Assembly (NCBI GenBank): GCA_963709175.1
Contig: CAVPVK010000007.1
Coordinates: forward strand, 1,736,001-1,800,000
DNA: 64,000 nucleotides
Source: JANXQG01 sp963709175
GTDB taxonomy: Bacteria; Planctomycetota; Planctomycetia; Pirellulales; Thermoguttaceae
Direction: 5' to 3'
The position numbers and the translations under genes were made by a program. The notes below the pieces were generated by a model. That model saw only the letters and a program-made list of their open reading frames with translations. It was not told the DNA's origin and made no database searches. Shown piece after piece: positions 39,133-47,624 of the stretch (positions within the stretch are counted from its first letter, which is position 1; each line of letters starts with the position of its first letter).

Positions 39133-40689
39133 TCAACTTTGAATCATGTCCACTGTGAAATCGGCAAAGAACTGATCGACCCCGTTCTGCGATGACTGGT
39201 CGGCGGAGACCATCGGCGCCCCGACAAGCTGCGTATCGCTGTCGGGTTGTGCCAAAAGTGCAGCGGCGGCCATGTCGGTCGTTGCGCTCGATGCCGCGGG
39301 CGAAGCGGCCGGCGTTATCGTGGTCGGACCGACATACCTTCCGACCGCAAAACCCGAGTTGCCCTCTCGTCCTGCGACGAGGATGTCGCCATAGCCGGGC
39401 TCACCGGCGACGTTGTCAACGGCCGATGCGTAGTCAGAGTACGGCCAGGCGGTCCCAATCCCCGCCGTGCCAAAACTCGTATCGATGGCACCATTGGCGG
39501 TAAACGCAATCGGCGCGGCGCCGCTCTGGACTATAATGTCGCCGCCGACTTGCGGCTCAGCTAAGACCGCGTTGACGCTGTAACCGCTGGGAAGGGTTGC
39601 CACGCCGTTCGATCCGAACGTCGTGTCCACCGTTCCGTTGAGATTGTAACGGAACAACTGGCTGCCGTAGCCTAGAACAATCGTGTCGTCTACGTTGTTG
39701 ACGGATTCCAGAGCCATCGATGAAGAAGTGACAGGCACCAGGCCGGTGCCGACCACGCCAGGGCTGCCAAATTCCGTGTCAAGAACTCCCAAGGCCGAGT
39801 AGTGCGCTAAGTAGTTGCCATATGGTATCGTCGCGTCGACGAGAATGCTGTTATCTGGCTCGACGGCAATCATCGGATTGCGTGTCCAATTCAGTTGGAC
39901 AAATCCGGTGCCTTGGCTGCCAAACGAGGTGTTCAGGCTCCCGTTCGCGTTGAAATCGGCCAACTCCGACACATTGGCGCCTTTAGTAGCCTTGAGGCCT
40001 ATCGCGACGACGATGTTCCCGTTCGACTGCAGCGCAGCGCTAATATTGAGAAACCCGTCCCACGCGGTCGGGTCTGAAAATATGAGCGTTCGGGATATGC
40101 CGCTCGTTCCAAAACTCGAATCGACCGACCCGTTCGCGTTGTACTCCACCATGGTGAGGTACTGAGTGTCGCTTTCGACGCCCTTGTTCGTTGAGGTGGC
40201 GACAATCGACAGACCTACGTCGATGATATTTCCATCGGGCAAAGGTAACACTGCACTGGTGTAGTCGCCGGTAACATAGTAAACCTCGGCCTTTTTGGTA
40301 CTCGTGGTGGTGGTGATGGCGGTCAGCACGGTTCCATTGGCGCCGAAGCTCGTGTCGAGGCTGCCGTTGGCATTGTAATTCGCGAGGGCCATCCGTATAT
40401 TCGAGGTGGAGGACTGCTGGGAGCCACCGGCGACGATATTCCCGTTGGGTAGTTCGGCAATGGCGATCGCCGTCGCTGCGCCGCTCCCGATTTGTGTCGT
40501 GACGATCCCCGTGCCGCCAAAGGTCGGGTCAAGTGTGCCAGGAACTGCCGACATCAGGGCACGACCTTCCAAACGCTCCACGGCAAGCCTACGTGTGCCC
40601 GATCGCTTGCCGAGGCTACGAGCGGAATGGTGCGATGCTCGGCGGCCACAATGTGATAGTTTCTCACCAGACCAGGAAAAGAATCTCAT
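39133..40689 (-). CDS. Delta-60 repeat protein with LEPR-XLL-like N-terminal motif
   Basis: A 518-residue surface protein. Residues of about 34-46 read RLAVERLEGRALMSA, very close to the planctomycete LEPR-XLL motif used by many large surface proteins. Several delta-60 repeats follow, with NGSLDTSFGANGTVLT, NGSVDSSFGTSGISRT, NGTVDTTFGSNGVATL and NGAIDTSFGTAGIGTA as the clearest ones. They alternate with strands such as ALQSNGNIVVAIGL, making a propeller-like surface domain. The C-terminal 60 residues are Ala/Ser/Asp-rich with no PEP-CTERM. The ATG at 40689 has AAGGG 11 bases upstream. It is the first gene of a probable operon with the propeller gene. Confidence 0.8.
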   Translation of the reverse strand: MRFFSWSGEKLSHCGRRASHHSARSLGKRSGTRRLAVERLEGRALMSAVPGTLDPTFGGTGIVTTQIGSGAATAIAIAELPNGNIVAGGSQQSSTSNIRMALANYNANGSLDTSFGANGTVLTAITTTTSTKKAEVYYVTGDYTSAVLPLPDGNIIDVGLSIVATSTNKGVESDTQYLTMVEYNANGSVDSSFGTSGISRTLIFSDPTAWDGFLNISAALQSNGNIVVAIGLKATKGANVSELADFNANGSLNTSFGSQGTGFVQLNWTRNPMIAVEPDNSILVDATIPYGNYLAHYSALGVLDTEFGSPGVVGTGLVPVTSSSMALESVNNVDDTIVLGYGSQLFRYNLNGTVDTTFGSNGVATLPSGYSVNAVLAEPQVGGDIIVQSGAAPIAFTANGAIDTSFGTAGIGTAWPYSDYASAVDNVAGEPGYGDILVAGREGNSGFAVGRYVGPTTITPAASPAASSATTDMAAAALLAQPDSDTQLVGAPMVSADQSSQNGVDQFFADFTVDMIQS

Positions 40690-40836
40690 TGCTAGTTATC
40701 CCTTCTTTCGGCGGTATGCGGTAGATAAAGTACATCGTCCTTTAGGGACAATCGGCTCGGAAGATGTCGGGCCGATGAGCAGGCTATTGGGTCGGACGGC
40801 CCCTGGCCGTTGTCATTTCAGGTTTCCGATGTCAGA

Positions 40837-40900
40837 CCTGCCTATAGAACAATGCGACGTTTGCTCGCAAAAAGTGCCAAACAATCCCAAAAGATTTCCA
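40837..40900 (-). promoter_or_regulatory. Shared upstream element 2 of 3
   Basis: On the minus strand it holds TTTGGCACTTTTTGCGAGCA, then AACGTCGCATTGTTCTATAG. It is the best match to the copy at 35077. TTGCGA, a 17-18-base spacer and TATAGG form a promoter-like pair. It lies about 150 bases before the delta-60 start. Confidence 0.55.
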
Positions 40901-41028
40901 GCGCGGATTATTCTCGGTCCCATACCCGTTCGCCGGGCCCTGTCGGCCTTGCGGAGATTTTGCGTCGATAGTCGCCTTTTGCAGGAGGCACAGGCGTTTA
41001 CGCCCGTTGGCCGCCGGAGGCGGTAGTA

Positions 41029-41070
41029 GGCCCGGCATTTATTCGCATTTATGCGCATTTATGCCGGGCC
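41029..41070. repeat. Palindromic repeat, family 3
   Basis: GGCCCGGCATTTATTCGCAT is closed by ATTTATGCCGGGCC. A short copy, ACCCGGCATAAATGCCGGGC, is at 41170-41190. Confidence 0.6.
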
Positions 41071-41169
41071 ATGAGGCCACTCTAAGTATTTTTCTTGGCT
41101 ACAGGCCCGTTTACGTGAACGGGGTTGACACACAAACGAAGGGGAGTGAGGTCTCTCGCGATTCGTCTC

Positions 41170-41190
41170 ACCCGGCATAAATGCCGGGCC
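41170..41190. repeat. Palindromic repeat, family 3, short copy
   Basis: A perfect palindrome around CCGGCATAAATGCCGG, related to 41029-41070. Confidence 0.6.
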
Positions 41191-41234
41191 AACAACCGGC
41201 TGAAGCCGAAAACGCGCGTAAACGTCCGTCCGTC

Positions 41235-41345
41235 GCTGCGTTCGAGTTTCCCCTGGCGAAGAAGCACTTCCGCCGAGCCCCGCACCGTATCCAGCGTAGT
41301 CGAGTGGTTGGGGCCCAGGACGCGGCGGGCCACGCGGCAGGCGCC
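41235..41345 (-). pseudogene. TPR fragment downstream of the kinase-TPR-FGE gene
   Basis: ARRVLGPNHSTTLDTVRGSA and EVLLRQGK match the start of a TPR unit of the type found in the neighbouring genes. The surrounding frame is low in coding signal, so this is a stray copy left by repeat duplication. Confidence 0.45.
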
Positions 41346-41552
41346 ACGCAAAGGTCGGCGGAAAACGCGAAGGGTTGCCCGGCCGGTTTTTGCCTGGTCA
41401 GTCATCGCTCCACCGCGACCCGCCATCGGGTGCCCCGGCCCGGCGGTGGCGTTTACAGTTTGAACTGCCATGAAGGGGCTTCGCCACAAGCCATTAAAAA
41501 GCCCTCGCCCCAACCATCCCGGAGTGCGGGCGGACGGTTTTCGTAGGAGTTG

Positions 41553-43814
41553 CTACTTCTTCGGCCCTTCAGGGTCGGACTTTCCTTGTTCGGCCGCCTT
41601 CGCTTTCGCCGGTTCATTCTCCTTTGCCGTCTCGGCCGTTAACGGCTTGCCAGGATTGTCGGTCGGCGCGATTGGCACAGACGCCTGTCCGCTGGGCACA
41701 GGGGATGCGGTGGTCGTTGCCGTCTTCTCTCCAACTGGATTCTCCGCCGGAACCAGGATGACGCGGAATCCTATGTGCATGGTGGCGGTCGCGCTGTGCG
41801 TGCGATAGGCCGCCCGGCAGCCGTATGCGGGTTCGAACCAACCGCCGCCACGGACCACGTGGCCCGAACCAGTGCCGGGACCGCCCGGGTCGTCCGTCGG
41901 CGAATGCGCATAGTAATCTTTCTCGTACCAATCGTGACACCAGTGGTTCAGGTTCCCCTGCATGTCGTACAAGCCCCAGGCGTTGGACCGCTTCTGGCCC
42001 ACTCGGTGCGTAACGCCGCCCGAGTTCTGCCCGAACCACCCGTAGTTGCCTAGCATCTTCTCGTCGTCTCCAAACGAGAACCGCCCGGTGCTTCCCGCTC
42101 GGCAGGCATACTCCCACTGCGTTTCCGTGGGAAGGTCATACCGCCACTTGGCCGCCTTTTCCCCGGGCAGCACGGATAGCCGCCGGCAGAACTCCATGGC
42201 GTTGTCCCAGGACACTTGCTCCGCCGGCCGTTTCGCGTCTCCCTTGAAAAAGCTCGGATTGCCCCCCATCACGCGCTCGTAGTCCTCCTGCGTGACCTGC
42301 GTCACGCCCAGCCAGAACGGTTTCGTGATCCGCACCCGGTGCGCCGGTCCTTCGCCGCGCAGCCATTGCCGATACCAACCGCGATACCAATCATTCTCCT
42401 CGTGCACGTGCAACTGCTCTTGGATCAGTTCCTTGGGCGAGCCCATCTGGAACTCGCCGGGCGGGATGAGCACCAGCCTCATGCCGAGGGAGTTGATGAT
42501 CTCGACCGGCACGCCGAGGTGCTTGGCCCAGGCCGCTTGATGCCCTTGTGCTTTCGCCGCGTCGAACGGGGCGATGGCGGGCGGGGGAGGATTGGGCGGG
42601 AGCTTCCACTGCCCGCCGGCATCAACCAACAGCAACAGCGCGGCGGGCGTCGAGGTTTTCTTTGCCGGCTTCTGCGCCGGGTACTTCGCCAGCTCGACCT
42701 GCCACTTTTCCTCCTCGTGGGGCTTGTTCGTAGCCGCGGCGAGGTCAATGAGCCGCTGGACAGCTTCGGTCATACGCTCATCCCGAGCCGCTTCCGGTAT
42801 GGCGTGCTTGTCCTGCGCAAGGCCCTCGTAGCCGGCGACGAGGCGCGGTTCCGCCTCGGCGAGCTTCTTTTGGCCCAGGAGTGCTTCACCAAGCATCGAC
42901 TTGACGTTCGCCACCAGCCACGGGGCGACTTGTTTCTGCTCCAGTAGTTTCTCGCGGAGGTCGAGACACTCCCGCAAAACCGGTTCCGCGCCCGTGTATT
43001 TTTTCTGGCGAAGCAGATTCAGGCCGAGAGAGGCCAGTTCTCCCGCATAGGCGGCTGACACGACGCCATCTTTCTGCTTCTCGACCACCAGCCATTTCCG
43101 TCGCCAGGCCTCGGCCTTGTCGAATTGCCCGGCGGCTTCGTAGGCCCGAATGGTATTGGAGATGATCCACTCCGCATTTTCGTGCAGGTAATTCTGCTGT
43201 TCAATTCCGGCGGCGGCTTGCTCGAACAAAGGCAAGGCTTGCGGCAGTTTCCCCGCCGCCTGGTACGCCGCGGCTAAATTGTTTAGCGTGACGAGCGTCG
43301 ATGGGTGATCGGCCCCTAGCTTCTTCACCATGGCGTCTCGAACATGCTCGAACAATTGGATCGCTTGCGTCAGCTTGCCGGCTGCCTGGTACGCAACGGC
43401 CAGGTGGCTGAGCGTCATGAGGGTGTTGGGGTGGTCGACGCCGAGCTTCTCTTTTTCGAGTTTCAGAGTTTCCTCGAAGAGCGGCAGGGCTAGGTCCAGT
43501 TTTCCGGCCCTCTGGTATGCCACAGCCAAGTTGCACATCGTGGTAAGAGTATCGGGGTGACCGGGCCCCAGCTTCTTAACCTGGGCGTCACGCACCTGCT
43601 TACAAAGTTCAATCGCTTGCGTGAGCTTCCCTGCCACCAGGTACGCCGCGGTCAGGCTGCTGAGCGTGCCGATGGTGCTGGGGTCATCGGCCCCGAACTT
43701 CTTCACCAGGGCGTCCCGAACCTGTTCAAGCAATTTCGTCGCTTGTGTCAGCTTCCCGGCGTCCTGGTACGCTTTGGCCAAATTGGTTAGCGTTATAAGA
43801 GTGTTACGAGTCAT
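41553..43814 (-). CDS. TPR and FGE-sulfatase domain part of the kinase gene
   Basis: The intact 3' part of one long gene whose 5' part is at 43815-45825. The first 370 or so residues are TPRs of the GKLTQAIELCKQVRDA and GHPDTLTTMCNLAVAYQRAG type. A linker follows, and then a formylglycine-generating-enzyme (SUMF1) domain: IINSLGMRLVLIPPGEFQMG, PFWLGVTQVTQEDYERVMGG, RYDLPTETQWEYACRAGSTG, and AWGLYDMQGNLNHWCHDWY. GGWFEPAYGCRAAYRTHSAT and GFRVI close it. In planctomycete kinases such FGE-like domains are usually sensory or binding modules, not true enzymes. The frame breaks near 43805; the methionine at 43814 is not a real start. Confidence 0.75.
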   Translation of the reverse strand: MTRNTLITLTNLAKAYQDAGKLTQATKLLEQVRDALVKKFGADDPSTIGTLSSLTAAYLVAGKLTQAIELCKQVRDAQVKKLGPGHPDTLTTMCNLAVAYQRAGKLDLALPLFEETLKLEKEKLGVDHPNTLMTLSHLAVAYQAAGKLTQAIQLFEHVRDAMVKKLGADHPSTLVTLNNLAAAYQAAGKLPQALPLFEQAAAGIEQQNYLHENAEWIISNTIRAYEAAGQFDKAEAWRRKWLVVEKQKDGVVSAAYAGELASLGLNLLRQKKYTGAEPVLRECLDLREKLLEQKQVAPWLVANVKSMLGEALLGQKKLAEAEPRLVAGYEGLAQDKHAIPEAARDERMTEAVQRLIDLAAATNKPHEEEKWQVELAKYPAQKPAKKTSTPAALLLLVDAGGQWKLPPNPPPPAIAPFDAAKAQGHQAAWAKHLGVPVEIINSLGMRLVLIPPGEFQMGSPKELIQEQLHVHEENDWYRGWYRQWLRGEGPAHRVRITKPFWLGVTQVTQEDYERVMGGNPSFFKGDAKRPAEQVSWDNAMEFCRRLSVLPGEKAAKWRYDLPTETQWEYACRAGSTGRFSFGDDEKMLGNYGWFGQNSGGVTHRVGQKRSNAWGLYDMQGNLNHWCHDWYEKDYYAHSPTDDPGGPGTGSGHVVRGGGWFEPAYGCRAAYRTHSATATMHIGFRVILVPAENPVGEKTATTTASPVPSGQASVPIAPTDNPGKPLTAETAKENEPAKAKAAEQGKSDPEGPKK

Positions 43815-45825
43815 TGGCCCCTAGCGTTTTCAGACTCGCGTCTCGATCCTGCTCGAAAAGCTCGATCGCTTGAGTCAGCTTCCCAGCGTTCTGGTACGCT
43901 ATGGCCAGACCGTTAAGCGTTACAAGGGTCAAGGGGTGATCGGGCCCCAACTTCTTCGACCGCGCCTCTCGCACTCGCTCGAAGAGTTCGATCGCCTGCG
44001 GCAGCTTCCCGGCGCACGGTAGGCCTCGGCCAGGTGGTTGAGCGTGGTGAGGGTGTCGGGTGATCGGGCCCCAGGTGGGTTTTCTTTAGCTCGGCTGCGC
44101 GGGTCAGGAATGCTATCGCCAAGCCGTATTCTCCCACGCCACGGTAGGTATTGCCAACCGTTTTAAGCAACTCGGCCTGCAGAAGCGGCTGCTTGGGGGA
44201 AATTCGCCTCGATCTTGTCCGGGGCCAGTTCGAGCGCCGCGCGATCAAGCAGTTCGCGGATCGTGGGATTGAGCTTCGCGTCCGCACGACGACCCGCCGG
44301 CCTCCAGCAAATCGCATCGGCCTGGACCCTCGTGTCGGCCTGACCCAAGAGCTTGTTTTCCAGAAAGTCGCGCACCGCTTGAGCGATCTGTTTCTCCTCC
44401 TCTGCCTTCTTCTTTTCGTCTTCGACCTGAATGAGCCGTTCGCCCGCCAGCTTCTCCCCGGCCTCGGCACGGCGCTGTTGTTGCTCGGCTTCGGACCGCT
44501 TCAATCGGCATCGGCCCTGGCTTCGTTCCGCCCGAATCAGGCCGAAGGTGGTGCCGGTAATGCCCGCCAGCAAGGCCAAGCAACACCAGGCCGGCCGCGA
44601 TCACCTGGCCCTTGTGCCGGCGGACGAACTTCCGCAGCCGGTAGCCGGCTGCTCGGCGGGCGGGCCTCCACAACCTCGTCCGCCAGGTAACGCTGGATGT
44701 CGCGGGCCAGGCCGTTGGCCGTCTCGTAACGCCGCGTGCGGTCCTTTTCCAGGGCCTTCAAGAGCACCCAGTCGAGTTCGCCCTGCAACAGCTTCGTGAG
44801 CCTTGCCGGTTCCGGTGTTGCGGTTCGCCGCAATGCTCGGCAACGCGTCGGAACTGCTCAGCTTGACGCTGGGCCGCGGGCGGCTCGACTTCCCGCACGA
44901 TCCGCAGCACTTCCAAGACCGCGGCCTGCGCCCAGCGACTTGCGGTCCAGGGGCGTGCTGCCCGTCAGCAGTTCGTACAACAAGACGCCCAGCGAATAGA
45001 CGTCGCTGCGGGTGTCGATGTCCAGGTTGTTCAGGTTGGCCTGCTCGGGCGACATGTATTCCGGCGTGCCGACCAGGGCCCCGAACCCGGTCAGCAGCGT
45101 CTTCTCGGTCAGGGCTTGCCCGGTCGCCTTGGCCACGCCGAAGTCGATCACCTTGGGCACGGGCTTGTCGTCGTAGAGGGCCACCAGCACGTTGGAGGGC
45201 TTGATGTCGCGATGGATGACGCCCTTCTGGTGGGCGTGCTGGATCGCCTGGCAGACCGGCACGAAGAGTTCCAGGCGCTGCGCGCGGGTGAGCCTCTGCT
45301 GGTCGCAGTACTCGGTGATGGGAATGCCCTTGACCAGCTCCATGACGAAGAACGGCCGGCCCGACGTCGGTGCTGCCGGCGTCGAGCACGCGGGCGATGT
45401 TGGGGTGGTCCATCATGGCCAGGGCCTGCCGCTCGGCCTCGAAGCGGGCCAGAACGGCCTTGGAGTCCATGCCCGGCTTGATGATCTTCACGGCGACGAC
45501 GCGTTTTACCGGTTCGGCCTGCTGGGCCATGAAGACCGATGCCCATGCCGCCTTCGCCGATCTGCTCGATGAGCTTGTAGCGGCCGATGGTCTGGCCGGG
45601 CCGCTCGGCAAGGGGAGGATCGATGTCGGCGTCGAGCCTCGTGGTGGGCTGTTCTTCCAGGAAGCTGCCGGCGTCGTGATGGGCCTTCAATAGTGCTTCA
45701 ACCCTTTGCCGCAATGTAGGATCGCCGGCACAAGCCTCGTCCACATAGGCTGTACGTTCCGGGGGCGAGTCGATCTCGATCGCCTCCTCGAAGATCGTTT
45801 TCACGCTCAAGGATTGTTTTTCCAT
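43815..45825 (-). pseudogene. Ser/Thr kinase and coiled-coil part of the same gene, many frameshifts
   Basis: The 5' part of a kinase-TPR-FGE gene, readable only by changing frame at least eight times. The order is: start MEKQSLSVKTIFEEAIEIDS (ATG 45825), then PTLRQRVEALLKAHHDAGSF, GRYKLIEQIGEGGMG, VVAVKIIKPGMDSKAVLARF, HPNIARVLDAGST, and MELVKGIPITEYCDQQRLTR. HRDIKPSNVLVALYDDKPVP, KVIDFGVAKATGQALTEKTL and SPEQANLNNLDIDTRSDVYS follow. A membrane helix, a coiled coil (QQQRRAEAGEKLAGERLIQV) and the first TPRs complete it. All catalytic motifs survive, so this looks more like sequence error than decay. It is directly downstream of an ECF sigma gene, the usual planctomycete pairing. Confidence 0.7.
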
Positions 45826-45850
45826 ATAGCACGAGCCCTCGGGCCAGCAG

Positions 45851-45910
45851 CGGCCTATATCTAACAATGCGACGTTTGCCCTCGAAAAGTGCCACGCAAT
45901 CCAAAAAGAT
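45851..45910 (-). promoter_or_regulatory. Shared upstream element 3 of 3
   Basis: On the minus strand, GTGGCACTTTTCGAGGGCAA, then ACGTCGCATTGTTAGATATA. It lies between the sigma factor stop and the kinase ATG (25 bases away). It matches the elements at 35077 and 40837 through the GGCACTTTT and GCAAACGTCGCATTGTT parts. Confidence 0.5.
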
Positions 45911-45912
45911 GC

Positions 45913-46485
45913 TTACTCACCCGGCTCGCGCAGCTGACGTATCTCCTGGTAGAGCCAGGCTTTAGCATAGGCCCAGTGGCGCTTGGCGGTCCGCGCGGAA
46001 ATTCCCAAAGCGGCCGCCGTCTCCTCGAAAGTCAGCCCGCCAAAATAGCGGAGTTTGACCACTTCGGCAACGGCCTGCTCCTCCTCGCCCAGCTTGGTGA
46101 GGGCCTCGTCCATGGCCAGGATGGTATCGGCGGGCGCTTCATCTGCCTCCTCGAATTCGTCAAGGTCAAGGCGTCGACGGTCACCCCCATGCCGGATTCG
46201 TTGTTTGCGACGCACGTCCTCCACGAGGATCCGCCGCATCGCTTCCGCGGCGGCCGCAAAGAAATGTCCGCGGGAATCCCAGTGTTGGGACACCTTGCGA
46301 TCCACCAGCCGAATGTAGGCCTCATGCACCAGCGCCGTCGCCTGGAGGGTCTGGTCCGGTTTTTCCTGGGCCATTTTGGCAGCGGCCAGCTTCCGCAGCT
46401 CGCCGTAGACCAGCGGCAGGAGCTGCTCGGCCGCCTGGAGGTCGCCTTTCTCTATGGCACAGAGGATACAAGTGACTTCGTGCAT
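45913..46485 (-). CDS. ECF-type RNA polymerase sigma factor
   Basis: A 190-residue ECF sigma factor. Region 2 is HEVTCILCAIEKGDLQAAEQ to GHFFAAAAEAMRRILVEDVR, and region 4 holds a helix-turn-helix, LRYFGGLTFEETAAALGISA and RTAKRHWAYAKAWLYQEIR. The length, the AMRRILVEDVRRKQ segment and its kinase neighbour put it in the planctomycete ECF group found beside Ser/Thr kinases (PF07638 type). It precedes the kinase gene on the same strand, but the shared element between them suggests the kinase has its own promoter. It may direct transcription from those elements; this is inference. Confidence 0.88.
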   Translation of the reverse strand: MHEVTCILCAIEKGDLQAAEQLLPLVYGELRKLAAAKMAQEKPDQTLQATALVHEAYIRLVDRKVSQHWDSRGHFFAAAAEAMRRILVEDVRRKQRIRHGGDRRRLDLDEFEEADEAPADTILAMDEALTKLGEEEQAVAEVVKLRYFGGLTFEETAAALGISARTAKRHWAYAKAWLYQEIRQLREPGE

Positions 46486-46713
46486 AAGACGGACCCGAAA
46501 GAGTTTTACACAAGGGTGTCTGCTATTATTTCGGCGGGGTCGCCCGAGTCAAGGGTTTGCGGCTCGGGACGAAGATTCGCCTGTGTTTGCCCTACTCTTA
46601 GGCGGGCGTGCCTGGGACATCTCTCGAAAAGTCTGCCGCCAGGGGCGGAGGAGTCAATCGATGGCGTCCCGAGAACCGTTCCTTTGCCGATACGCAGCAG
46701 ACCATCACGTAAT

Positions 46714-46869
46714 TCAAAGCACTGGAAAACCGCAAAACTTGAGGTTTGAGGCTTCCAACCACGTGATGATCGTCCTCCTGTCCGGGCTGAAGGCCACGCT
46801 TGTGACCGCACGGGTGTGCCCCTTGGGAGTGAGCGTTTCCTGGCCGCTCGTTGCGTCCCAGGACCAGTT
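46714..46869 (-). pseudogene. WD40 repeat fragment
   Basis: WDATSGQETLTPKGHTRAVT and SVAFSPDRRTIIT match one WD40 blade. There is no start and no further blade. It touches the stop of the next gene and may be a stray remnant. The 230 bases between it and the sigma gene hold nothing I can support. Confidence 0.4.
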
Positions 46870-47204
46870 CAAACGCAGGTTCGATCGGGGCGGCAGCATC
46901 CGTCGGCGTGCAGTCCGTCGGGACCGAGTTGCTCGATCGTGTAGTTTCGTCCCGGGCAGCGGCGGCCGGCCAGCAGGTCGGGGTAGCGTTCGATCGAAAG
47001 CACCGACTTGATGCCCGCACGCAGCCGCGGCACGCCCCGCACCAGGGCCCGCAGCCAGGGTGGAGGCGTGGCAAAGCCGACCGCACGGTTGAACTGCAGC
47101 CGCGAAAGGCAAGCCGCCACCGGCTGCACCAGCGGGCGCGGCAACCAGGCCTGCACCGAGGTTCCAAGAATAGGGTCGATTGACGGGATGCGGAACATTC
47201 GCAT
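46869..47204 (-). CDS. Hypothetical protein
   Basis: A 111-residue, Arg/Pro/Leu-rich protein, starting at an ATG nine bases after the stop of the preceding membrane-protein gene, with AGGA upstream. It begins MRMFRIPSIDPILGTSVQAW and continues with RLQFNRAVGFATPPPWLRAL and RAGIKSVLSIERYPDLLAGR. I do not recognise a family. The last third (from RRCPGRNYTIEQ) looks like a different, possibly frameshifted, sequence, so the true C-terminus is doubtful. Operonic with the membrane protein. Confidence 0.45.
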   Translation of the reverse strand: MRMFRIPSIDPILGTSVQAWLPRPLVQPVAACLSRLQFNRAVGFATPPPWLRALVRGVPRLRAGIKSVLSIERYPDLLAGRRCPGRNYTIEQLGPDGLHADGCCRPDRTCV

Positions 47205-47213
47205 GGCAACGTC

Positions 47214-47588
47214 CTATTGGCTCGTCTGCCCCTGTCTCCAATGGCGTACAAGCAGGAGCGACAGGACGCCGTGCAACGCCACCGCCGGCCACAACAGCGT
47301 GCCGACCCATTCACTGCCGAGGCCGAGAAAAAGGAGATAGAGCGTCACCAGCACATTGTAGGTCAACATTGCGGCGAGGGCGGGAACTATCTTGCCTGCC
47401 GGATGGCGCGGCGGCCAACACGCAATCCCCAGCGAAAGCAAGCCAAAGCCGGCCACGCGGCCCAGGGGAATACTCGCTCCAGCAAGTTCTCCACGGAGCA
47501 GCAGCCGGACGACGACGGAGGGCATTGCCATCAAGGCCAGTCCCGTGGCCGTTTCAATGAGTGCAGCACACGTGAGCAAACGATTCAT
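47214..47588 (-). CDS. Small membrane protein, four helices
   Basis: A 124-residue protein starting at MNRLLTCAALIETATGLALM (ATG 47588). Four hydrophobic segments are visible, including MPSVVVRLLLRGELAG, VAGFGLLSLGIACWPP, LTYNVLVTLYLLFLG and TLLWPAVALHGVLSLLLVRH. Proteins like this are widespread but unnamed in Gram-negative bacteria. The role is unknown. Confidence 0.7.
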   Translation of the reverse strand: MNRLLTCAALIETATGLALMAMPSVVVRLLLRGELAGASIPLGRVAGFGLLSLGIACWPPRHPAGKIVPALAAMLTYNVLVTLYLLFLGLGSEWVGTLLWPAVALHGVLSLLLVRHWRQGQTSQ

Positions 47589-47624
47589 CGCGCTGCGTCC
47601 CCTAGACAGGCGTGTCAATCAGTG

